This document shows, piece by piece, positions 1-5,862 of a stretch of 13,801 bases of DNA (position 1 is its first letter; every line of letters starts with the position of its first letter). The DNA is from UBA7445 sp042096455. Lineage in GTDB: Bacteria; Verrucomicrobiota; Verrucomicrobiia; Opitutales; Coraliomargaritaceae. The position numbers were made by a program, and so were the translations under genes. The notes under the pieces are model-generated. The model did not search any database and was not told where the DNA came from. It saw only the letters and a list, made by a program, of their open reading frames with translations. The DNA is taken from positions 1-13,801 of the forward strand of contig JBELLU010000045.1 in assembly GCA_042096455.1 (NCBI GenBank). Reading direction: 5' to 3'.

Positions 1-111
1 AGGAAACTACGAATCACGCCGATCACGCGAATAAAGCATTGCCCGCAAAGGTACGCGAAGGGGAGCAGGAAGGTTGCGAAATGAAACCACGAACGACACG
101 AAAACCACGAA

Positions 112-126
112 CCCGGCAGAGCCGGG
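112..126. repeat. Perfect short hairpin (6-base arms, 3-base loop)
   Basis: CCCGGC at 112-117 and GCCGGG at 121-126 flank the loop AGA. It lies far from any gene end and has no T-run, so it looks like part of the repeat cluster and not like a terminator. Confidence 0.55.
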
Positions 127-139
127 AACCGCTCATCCT

Positions 140-196
140 CGCTTATAAACACTAATATTTTTATAGTATTGTTTTTAGCATTAGTGGATATAAGCG
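140..196. repeat. 57-base imperfect inverted repeat (large stem-loop)
   Basis: The arm at 140-156 matches the reverse complement of 180-196 at 15 of 17 positions. The 23-base loop between them is AT-rich. The right arm's ATTAGTGG core recurs directly at 200-207 and, less well, at 280-287. It looks like a dispersed palindromic intergenic element. No RNA family is recognised. Confidence 0.6.
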
Positions 197-209
197 CCCA
201 TTAGTGGTC

Positions 210-224
210 GCCAGCTAAGCTGGC
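210..224. repeat. Perfect 15-base palindrome
   Basis: GCCAGCT (210-216) and AGCTGGC (218-224) are exact reverse complements around a single A. It sits just after the 140-196 stem-loop in the same non-coding stretch. Function is unknown. Confidence 0.5.
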
Positions 225-240
225 CTCAGTGCAGGGCACC

Positions 241-268
241 GGAAAACGTCCAACATCGAACCTCGAAG
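241..268 (-). repeat. Period-7 degenerate array, minus-strand copy
   Basis: Read on the minus strand, the stretch divides into four 7-base units: CTTCGAG, GTTCGAT, GTTGGAC and GTTTTCC. The middle units match the family seen at 369-407 and 3271-3312. The last unit is only loosely related. Confidence 0.5.
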
Positions 269-284
269 GCTGAAGCGATTTAGT

Positions 285-316
285 GGTGGGAAGGTATGAA
301 GGTGGAAAAGTGGGAA
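285..316 (+). repeat. Period-8 degenerate array, plus orientation
   Basis: Four contiguous 8-base units are visible: GGTGGGAA, GGTATGAA, GGTGGAAA and AGTGGGAA. Related units in the opposite orientation occur at 407-430. Confidence 0.6.
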
Positions 317-368
317 TGTTTGAAATATGCAGCTTCACCACTCCGTGTACTCGCTGCCTCTGTGGTGA

Positions 369-407
369 GTTCGATGTTCAGCGTTCAATGTTCGATGTTC
401 AAAGTTC
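369..407 (+). repeat. Period-7 degenerate array (GTTC every 7 bases)
   Basis: GTTC occurs at 369, 376, 383, 390, 397 and 404, exactly seven bases apart, each followed by a variable triplet (GAT, AGC, AAT, GAT, AAA). The same family appears at 3271-3312 and, inverted, at 241-268. Confidence 0.7.
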
Positions 408-430
408 CCTAACCTTCCCACTTTCATACC
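407..430 (-). repeat. Period-8 degenerate array, inverted copy
   Basis: The minus strand reads GGTATGAA, AGTGGGAA, then the degenerate GGTTAGGG. The first two units are identical to two units at 293-300 and 309-316, so the period-8 arrays face each other across about 90 bases. Confidence 0.55.
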
Positions 431-559
431 CTTATAACGGCATCACTTGCATAGATGCTATTGCTTGGCGCGTGGGTTACTGTGATGCTGTGCCCGCGGA
501 GTGAGTTGATTTTTGGAAAAAGGCTTGAGCGTTTTCTTGAGGGGTGTGAAAGCCTTGGA

Positions 560-588
560 TTGACGCGGGGGGGATTTGGGCGTTTAAC
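560..588 (+). promoter_or_regulatory. Candidate sigma70-type promoter for pyrH
   Basis: TTGACG at 560-565 (5 of 6 to the -35 consensus) and TTTAAC at 583-588 (4 of 6 to the -10) are 17 bases apart. Transcription would start near 595, leaving only a few bases before the pyrH ATG at 598, so the message could be nearly leaderless. This is read by eye only. Confidence 0.4.
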
Positions 589-597
589 AACCTTTTA

Positions 598-1341
598 ATG
601 AGTGCCAGTGATTCCGAAAAACCTAAACCGAAATATAAACGTATCGTTCTGAAGCTGAGCGGTGAAGTCCTGCGAAATACGGAGGACGGTGAACCGATCA
701 GTCCGGCGATTTTGACGGAAATATGCACGGAAGTTAAAAAGGTTTACGATATCGGGGTGCAAGTCGGTCTGGTGATCGGCGGCGGAAATATTTTCCGGGG
801 CCTGAGCGGTTCGGAATTGAAGGGGGTGGATCGCACCACCGGTGATTATATGGGGATGCTGGCGACCGTGATTAACGGCCTGGCGATTATGGATTGCCTC
901 GAGAAAATGGGGGTGACGGTGCGTCTGCAGAGTGCGATCCCGATGGATAAACTGGCGGAACCTTTCATTGTGCGTCGTGCCACCCGGCATTTGGAACGCG
1001 GACGGGTCGTGATTTTCGCGGGGGGCACCGGGAATCCCTATTTTTCAACCGACACCTGCGCGGCCTTGCGGGCGAGTGAAATCGGGGCGAATATGCTGAT
1101 GAAAGCCACGAAGGTGGACGGCATATACGACAAGGATCCGGCGAAGCACAAGGACGCGGTGAAATACGAGAGCCTGCGCTATATCGACGCGCTGCGCGAG
1201 CAATTGAATGTGATGGATTCGACCGCCTTCTCGCTCTGCATGGAAAACAAGATGCCGGTCTTGGTCTTTAGTATGCGCGAACCCGGCTCGATTTACCGCG
1301 CGGTGATGGGCGAGTCGATCGGCACGCGGGTCGACGATTAG
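598..1341 (+). CDS. pyrH: UMP kinase (uridylate kinase)
   Basis: PyrH is the bacterial hexameric UMP kinase of the amino acid kinase fold. It phosphorylates UMP to UDP with ATP in the cytoplasm, feeding all pyrimidine nucleotides. The 247-residue product has normal family length. Visible motifs are the phosphate-binding KLSGE (residues 19-23), GGGNIFRG (61-68), DYMGMLAT (83-90), GGTGNPYFSTDT (142-153) for UMP/phosphate contact, and the nucleotide-site segment TKVDGIYDKDP (171-181). The ATG at 598 is the first start upstream of the conserved core. No Shine-Dalgarno sequence precedes it, and a candidate promoter lies directly upstream. frr follows after 47 bases on the same strand, a widely conserved order, so co-transcription is likely. 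Confidence 0.97.
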   Translation: MSASDSEKPKPKYKRIVLKLSGEVLRNTEDGEPISPAILTEICTEVKKVYDIGVQVGLVIGGGNIFRGLSGSELKGVDRTTGDYMGMLATVINGLAIMDCLEKMGVTVRLQSAIPMDKLAEPFIVRRATRHLERGRVVIFAGGTGNPYFSTDTCAALRASEIGANMLMKATKVDGIYDKDPAKHKDAVKYESLRYIDALREQLNVMDSTAFSLCMENKMPVLVFSMREPGSIYRAVMGESIGTRVDD

Positions 1342-1388
1342 GAATTTCCCAAACCCTACCCTTTTTAAATATTAACCGATAAGTAATC

Positions 1389-1946
1389 ATGGAACCCAAA
1401 GAAATCCTCGCCGCACTCAAAGCCGATCTGGAAAAGGCCATCGAGTATACCTTAAGTCAATTTGGCAGCCTCCACACCGGCAAGGCCAGTCCGGCGATGC
1501 TGGACAGCGTGAAGGTGGACGCCTATGGAAGCACGGTCTCGCTCAAGGAAGTGGCGGCCGTCACAACTCCCGACGCCCGCACTATCATGGTGCAACCCTG
1601 GGACAAGAGCGTGGTGCGCGAGGTCGAAAAAGGGATCATCGATGCGAACCTCGGATTCAATCCGTTGGTAGACGGCGGCATCCTGCGGGTACCGGTACCG
1701 GAATTGACCGGTGAGCGCCGCGCAAACCTCGCCAAGCAGGCGGGCGGGATGGCGGAAGACGGCCGCGTGCGGGTCCGGCAGGCGCGTCGCGACGCCCTCG
1801 ATCTCCTGAAAGCCGCCAAAGAGGACGGCCTCTCCGAGGATGATGTGAAACGCCACGAGAAGGACATCCAAAACGAGCACGACGCGTTCATTGCCAAAAT
1901 CAATGAACAATTGGCGAAGAAGGAGGCGGATTTAAAATCGGTCTAA
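1389..1946 (+). CDS. frr: Ribosome recycling factor
   Basis: RRF acts with EF-G to split post-termination ribosomes. The 185-residue length is typical. Recognisable features are the N-terminal helix, the segment GKASPAMLD (31-39), the hinge/domain II region, ELTGERR (105-111), and a conserved arginine-rich helix VRVRQARRDA (127-136). The long C-terminal helix completes the three-helix bundle that, with the small beta domain, mimics tRNA shape. The ATG start is preceded by no clear Shine-Dalgarno sequence. The gene sits between pyrH (47 bases upstream) and proB (34 bases downstream), all on the plus strand, so it probably shares the pyrH transcript. Confidence 0.97.
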   Translation: MEPKEILAALKADLEKAIEYTLSQFGSLHTGKASPAMLDSVKVDAYGSTVSLKEVAAVTTPDARTIMVQPWDKSVVREVEKGIIDANLGFNPLVDGGILRVPVPELTGERRANLAKQAGGMAEDGRVRVRQARRDALDLLKAAKEDGLSEDDVKRHEKDIQNEHDAFIAKINEQLAKKEADLKSV

Positions 1947-1980
1947 GGCGGGTCACGCCATAGGCATTGGCATAGTTATT

Positions 1981-3063
1981 TTGAACGCTTTCTCACAGTC
2001 AAAACGGGTCGTCATCAAACTGGGCACCGGCGTGCTCACCACGGGCATTGGGCAACTCGACACCGCGCGCATCGCGACCCTGTGCCGTCAAGTGGGGCAA
2101 CTGCGGAAGCACGGCATGGAAGTGGTGCTGGTGAGTTCCGGCTCGATTGGATTGGGCATGGGGAAACTCGGTCTGGAGACCCGTCCCAAGGATTTGGCGA
2201 CCCTGCAGGCCTGCGCTTCGATCGGTCAAACCATTCTGATGAATACCTGGCAGCAGGGCTTTGATCCGCTGGAGCTCAATGTCGCGCAAATACTTTTGAC
2301 GCGGGAGGACTTGCGGACCCGTCACCGCCACAATGCCATTTGCAACACCCTCGAGCAATTGCTGCAGCGCGGGATCGTTCCGGTGGTGAATGAAAACGAC
2401 ACCGTCAGCGCGAGTGAAATCCAATTTGGCGACAACGACACCCTCTCGGCGCTGGTGGCAAGCGTGATGCATGCCGACCGGCTCTGCATCCTTTCCAACA
2501 TTCCCGGATTGATGGATCTGGAGCATGGCGGTGCGGTGATTCTGGAAGTGCCCACGATCACGCCAGAAATCGAGGCGATGGCGAAAGGCACCCAACAAAC
2601 CACCTCGGTGGGTGGAATGGTGAGCAAACTCTCTGCCGCCAAGATCGCGCAACGCGCGGGCTGCGGTGTCATTATCACCAGTGGCGAGAACGACCGCCTC
2701 GTCGATCAACTCCTGGCGGGCGAAGCGGTGGGGACTTTCTTTCCGCCCAGCGAAAAACCGGTTCAGGCTCACAAACGCTGGATTGCGATTCTGGATCAGG
2801 TAAACGGCACCCTCCGCGTTGATGCCGGTGCCGCCGAGGCAGTCCAAAACGGGGGCAAAAGCCTCCTGGCAGTTGGCATTGTTGAATGCGAGGGCGAGTT
2901 TGAAGCCGGCGATCTGGTGCGGGTCGAGGATGCGGACGGCAAGGGAATCGCCCAGGGCCTCAGCCGAATCGGTCGCCCGAGTCTGCAAACGATGTTGGAC
3001 GATGGAAAGACCAGCGCCGAAGTGGTGATTCACCGCGACGAGTTGGTCCTGCTGGGCCAATAA
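1981..3063 (+). CDS. proB: Glutamate 5-kinase with C-terminal PUA domain
   Basis: ProB phosphorylates glutamate to glutamyl-5-phosphate, the first and usually feedback-controlled step of proline synthesis. The 360-residue protein has the full two-domain form. The amino acid kinase domain shows KLGTGVLT (13-20), SSGSIGLGMGKLGL (52-65), NEND (137-140), FGDNDTLSA (149-157) and GGMVSKL (211-217). A PUA domain follows from about 266 to the end. TTG at 1981 is the chosen start: the conserved kinase motif begins 12 residues later, and the next in-frame ATG falls inside the domain. No Shine-Dalgarno sequence is seen. It lies 34 bases after frr, an unusual neighbour, and no proA is in the window. The exact start is less certain than the function. 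Confidence 0.94.
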   Translation: MNAFSQSKRVVIKLGTGVLTTGIGQLDTARIATLCRQVGQLRKHGMEVVLVSSGSIGLGMGKLGLETRPKDLATLQACASIGQTILMNTWQQGFDPLELNVAQILLTREDLRTRHRHNAICNTLEQLLQRGIVPVVNENDTVSASEIQFGDNDTLSALVASVMHADRLCILSNIPGLMDLEHGGAVILEVPTITPEIEAMAKGTQQTTSVGGMVSKLSAAKIAQRAGCGVIITSGENDRLVDQLLAGEAVGTFFPPSEKPVQAHKRWIAILDQVNGTLRVDAGAAEAVQNGGKSLLAVGIVECEGEFEAGDLVRVEDADGKGIAQGLSRIGRPSLQTMLDDGKTSAEVVIHRDELVLLGQ

Positions 3064-3072
3064 GAACGCTTC

Positions 3073-3091
3073 CAGCCGATATGAACGGCTG
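3073..3091. terminator. Hairpin just after proB (weak terminator candidate)
   Basis: CAGCCG (3073-3078) and CGGCTG (3086-3091) form a 6-base perfect stem with a 7-base loop, nine bases after the proB stop. No T-run follows, so intrinsic termination is doubtful. It could act only as an mRNA 3' end stabiliser. Confidence 0.25.
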
Positions 3092-3203
3092 AGAATCAGC
3101 GGCTGCCTAGTACGCGGTGTCATTGCAACAAACTAGCCCATTCGTATCTTCATGGTGAAGACGACAGCGTTCGAACTTTCCGACTGCTTTCCAACCCCAC
3201 GAA

Positions 3204-3223
3204 AAGCGACAGGATTGTCGCTT
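3204..3223 (-). terminator. Perfect 8-base hairpin between proB and uvrB
   Basis: AAGCGACA at 3204-3211 pairs exactly with TGTCGCTT at 3216-3223 around a 4-base loop. On the minus strand the stem ends in a TTTT stretch, so it could be the uvrB terminator about 97 bases past the stop. It may equally be a dispersed palindromic repeat, since it stands in repeat-rich non-coding DNA. Confidence 0.4.
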
Positions 3224-3237
3224 CCACCTTTAATCCC

Positions 3238-3265
3238 ATTCGTGCTTATTCGTTTCTATTCGTAG
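3238..3265 (+). repeat. Period-10 degenerate array (ATTCGT)
   Basis: ATTCGT occurs at 3238, 3248 and 3258, exactly ten bases apart. Its reverse complement, beginning ACTACGAAT, resembles the sequence at 7-15 in the first intergenic region. Confidence 0.55.
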
Positions 3266-3270
3266 TAAAC

Positions 3271-3312
3271 CTTCAACGTTCGGTGTTCAACGTTCGGTTT
3301 TCAATGTTCGGC
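3271..3312 (+). repeat. Period-7 degenerate array, second plus copy
   Basis: Six contiguous 7-base units are visible: CTTCAAC, GTTCGGT, GTTCAAC, GTTCGGT, TTTCAAT and GTTCGGC. They belong to the same family as the array at 369-407. The array ends 8 bases before the uvrB stop codon. Confidence 0.65.
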
Positions 3313-3319
3313 TATCGCG

Positions 3320-5380
3320 CTAGCGTTTCAGTTTTTTTGGAAGACCGGCGGCGTTGTAAATCCCGGAGCGTTTGCGGCCTTTTTTGGCTTTCCCGGCAGC
3401 AGCCGGCGTTTGATCCGCGCCACCTTGTAGTTGTTCAATCTGGTCGCGGATGATGGCGGCTTTTTCGAAGGCGAGGTTGCGGGCGGCCTCCAGCATTTCC
3501 TCCTCCAGTTCCGCAATCACGGCGGCGCGATCGCGTCCATCGCCCTCCTCCACCAAGTCGCTGGCATCGGTTTCCTCGTCGTATTTTTTACCGGGGGCTT
3601 GCAGGCTTTCGTCGAGCCCGCGCTCCACACTGCGGGGGGTGATGTTGTGTTCGGTATTGTACGCCAACTGCTTCTCGCGGCGGTAGGCGGTGGTGTCGAG
3701 GGTTTGACGAATCGAATCGGTAATGACATCGGCGTAGAGCAAGACGCGGCCCTTGACATGCCGCGCGGCACGGCCCGCGGTTTGAATCAAACTGGTGGCA
3801 CTGCGGAGGAAGCCCTCCTTGTCGGCATCGAGGATCGCCACGAGGGCAACTTCCGGGAGGTCGAGCCCCTCGCGGAGTAAATTCACCCCCACCAATACAT
3901 CGAAATCGCCCTTGCGGAGACAGCGCAGAATTTCAACCCGTTCAATCGCATCGATATCGCTGTGGAGATATTCAACCTTGAGGCCCGCTTCGCGCAGGTA
4001 TTCCGAGAGGTCCTCGGACATGCGCTTCGTGAGGGTCGTGATAAGGGTTCGTTCGCCGGCGGCAGTGGCATCACGCACCGCTCCCATCACATCCTCGACC
4101 TGACCCTTGATGGGGCGGATCTCAAGTTCCGGATCCAGGAGTCCGGTGGGGCGAATGACCTGCTCCGCGACCGTTTTGGAGACTTCCATTTCATGCTTCG
4201 CGGGGGTTGCGGAAACATAGATCGTCTGCCCCGTGATGGATTCAAATTCCTCAAAGGTTTGGGGGCGGTTATCGAGGGCGGAGGGCAAGCGGAAGCCGTA
4301 ATCGACGAGGCGTTCCTTGCGGGCGCGGTCGCCATTATACATGGCACGCACCTGCGGGAGCGTGGCGTGGCTTTCATCGACAAAAAGGAGGAAATCATCC
4401 GGGAAGAAATCCACGAGACAGAAGGGTCGCTCGCCGGGTTTGCGGTCGGCGAGGTAACGGGAATAATTCTCGATGCCGGTGCAGAAGCCCATCTCCTGGA
4501 GCAATTCGATATCATAATCGGTTCGCATTTTGATGCGCTGCGCTTCGAGGAGCCGGTTTTCCGACTCGAACCACGCGACCCGTTCGTCGAGTTCGGCACG
4601 GATCCCCTGAATCGCTTTTTTGATTTTATCCTTGGGGGTGACATACTGCGTGGCAGGGTATAGATGGAATTGCTCGAGAGCGGCGCCGGTCTCCCCGGTG
4701 AGGGGATCCAGTTCGCGAATGGATTCGATCTCATCGCCCCAGAAGTCGATTCGGATCGCGGTCTCGAGATAGGCGGGGAAAACATCCACGACATCGCCCC
4801 GCGCCCGGAAGGTACAGCGTTTGAAATCGATATCGTTGCGGTTGTAGAGGATTTCAACGAGGCGTTCGAGGAGGTCGTCGCGGGAGATTTCCATTCCGGG
4901 GGTGAGCGGGAGCATCATGTCCTTGAAATCCTCAGGCGAACCGAGGCCATAAATGCAGGAGACCGATGCCACCACGATAACGTCGCGACGGCTTATGAGG
5001 GAGGAGGAGGCCGCAATGCGCAGGCGTTCAATCTCCTCATTGATGGAGGAGTCCTTCTCGATATAGGTATCGGTTTGCGGGATGTATGCCTCGGGTTGGT
5101 AGTAGTCGTAATAACTGACGAAATACTCGACGGCGTTGTCGGGAAAGAAGGCTTTGAATTCAGAGTAAAGTTGAGCGGCGAGGGTTTTGTTATGTGAAAT
5201 AATGAGGGCGGGTCGCTGGAGTTCCTGAATGACGTTTGCCATTGTAAAAGTTTTGCCGGATCCGGTCACCCCAAGGAGGGTTTGGCGCGCCTGCCCTGCC
5301 CTCGCGCCCTGCACAAGGGTTTGGATCGCCTCGGGTTGATCCCCCTGCGGTGAGTATGTACTTTGTAATTTAAACTCCAC
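3320..5380 (-). CDS. uvrB: Excinuclease ABC subunit B
   Basis: UvrB is the damage-verifying, helicase-like core of nucleotide excision repair. It is loaded by UvrA and then recruits UvrC. From the GTG at 5380 the product is 686 residues, close to the usual 670-680. Motifs in order are Walker A GVTGSGKT (37-44), the beta-hairpin YYDYYQPEAYIP (90-101) that probes damaged DNA, DESH Walker B (335-338), YVSATP (388-393), QTAGRAAR (533-540), and a C-terminal UVR domain (about 616-652) for UvrC/UvrA contact. A Lys/Arg-rich tail follows. GTG is preferred because the family begins at MEFKLxSxYxPxGDQP. TTG codons at 5401 and 5455 are in-frame alternatives that would add atypical N-terminal residues. 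It is convergent with proB and divergent from the DCC gene. Confidence 0.96.
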   Translation of the reverse strand: MEFKLQSTYSPQGDQPEAIQTLVQGARAGQARQTLLGVTGSGKTFTMANVIQELQRPALIISHNKTLAAQLYSEFKAFFPDNAVEYFVSYYDYYQPEAYIPQTDTYIEKDSSINEEIERLRIAASSSLISRRDVIVVASVSCIYGLGSPEDFKDMMLPLTPGMEISRDDLLERLVEILYNRNDIDFKRCTFRARGDVVDVFPAYLETAIRIDFWGDEIESIRELDPLTGETGAALEQFHLYPATQYVTPKDKIKKAIQGIRAELDERVAWFESENRLLEAQRIKMRTDYDIELLQEMGFCTGIENYSRYLADRKPGERPFCLVDFFPDDFLLFVDESHATLPQVRAMYNGDRARKERLVDYGFRLPSALDNRPQTFEEFESITGQTIYVSATPAKHEMEVSKTVAEQVIRPTGLLDPELEIRPIKGQVEDVMGAVRDATAAGERTLITTLTKRMSEDLSEYLREAGLKVEYLHSDIDAIERVEILRCLRKGDFDVLVGVNLLREGLDLPEVALVAILDADKEGFLRSATSLIQTAGRAARHVKGRVLLYADVITDSIRQTLDTTAYRREKQLAYNTEHNITPRSVERGLDESLQAPGKKYDEETDASDLVEEGDGRDRAAVIAELEEEMLEAARNLAFEKAAIIRDQIEQLQGGADQTPAAAGKAKKGRKRSGIYNAAGLPKKLKR

Positions 5381-5459
5381 CTCAGTGAGGTTGTGGAGCA
5401 AACGGGGTTCTGCAAGCGGAAGCCGTGAAAATAACGGCGGGGTTGGACAATTCAAGGCA

Positions 5460-5843
5460 ATGCCCTATCTTTACGGGATGGGAGGGACCTTTTTTTATGA
5501 TGGGGAATGCGGCTTGTGCGCGGGAGCAGTCGATTTTTTGCGGCGCCGTGACACGCATGGACGCCTGAAATTTTGCGCCCTCCAAAGCCCCGAGGCCGCC
5601 GCGCGATTACCGGTCGATTTGACAACGGATTTGAAGACCGCGGTTTATTTGAGCGAAGCCGACCCCCCGGAATTGCATGTGCGTTCGAATGCCGTGCTGC
5701 GCGCCTTGAGCGAGGTCGGCGTATTCTGGCGCTGCTTGGCGCGTGTCATTGGGATTATACCGCAAGCGAAGCGCGACGGGATTTATGAGCGCGTGGCTGC
5801 TAATCGCCACCATTGCCAGTGGAACAAATCGGACGCGGCCTGA
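5460..5843 (+). CDS. DCC family (DUF393) thiol-disulfide oxidoreductase-like protein
   Basis: The 127-residue protein opens with FFYDGECGLC (11-20), the signature of the DCC family, named for its Asp-Cys-Cys residues. D14, C17 and C20 supply the CXXC redox-type site. The C-terminal part (GIIPQAKRDGIYERVAANRH) matches the family pattern of an IP..., RD-x-x-Y and N-R-H/Y end. The family is annotated as a predicted thiol-disulfide oxidoreductase, but its substrate and physiological role are largely unknown. ATG 5460 is preferred: AAGG lies two bases before it, and ATG 5478 is an alternative. An upstream in-frame extension would read into uvrB. It diverges from uvrB with about 80 bases between starts and converges on the antiporter gene with a 19-base gap. 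Confidence 0.85.
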   Translation: MPYLYGMGGTFFYDGECGLCAGAVDFLRRRDTHGRLKFCALQSPEAAARLPVDLTTDLKTAVYLSEADPPELHVRSNAVLRALSEVGVFWRCLARVIGIIPQAKRDGIYERVAANRHHCQWNKSDAA

Positions 5844-5862
5844 GCAATGGCGCGACCTGAGC

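Larger units (their letters stand above)
1..597. other. Repeat-rich intergenic region, no gene
   Basis: No credible coding sequence is present. The only sizeable open frame (283-504, plus strand) is made of repeat sequence and has no recognisable domain. The stretch holds three hairpins (112-126, 140-196, 210-224), two period-7 arrays (241-268 and 369-407), two period-8 arrays (285-316, and 407-430 on the other strand), and direct copies of an ACGAA-rich motif near 7-36 and 86-111. A candidate promoter for pyrH lies at its right end. The rpsB and tsf genes that precede pyrH in many bacteria are not here. Confidence 0.8.

Noticed and set aside
369..407. Period-7 array as a CRISPR array
   Set aside because: Units are 7 bases with no spacers of 25-40 bases, and no cas gene is near.
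283..504. Plus-strand 73-residue open frame before pyrH
   Set aside because: It runs through the period-8 and period-7 repeat arrays, has no domain-like composition and no start signal. Best read as chance.
1999..3123. Long antisense open frame opposite proB (374 residues)
   Set aside because: Its composition is the mirror of a GC-rich coding strand, and it shows no motifs. The proB assignment on the other strand is certain. Similar antisense frames lie opposite uvrB and leuS.
5381..5455. N-terminal extension of UvrB from TTG 5455
   Set aside because: The extra 25 residues are not family-like, and the conserved N-terminus begins exactly at GTG 5380. It would also nearly touch the divergent DCC start.
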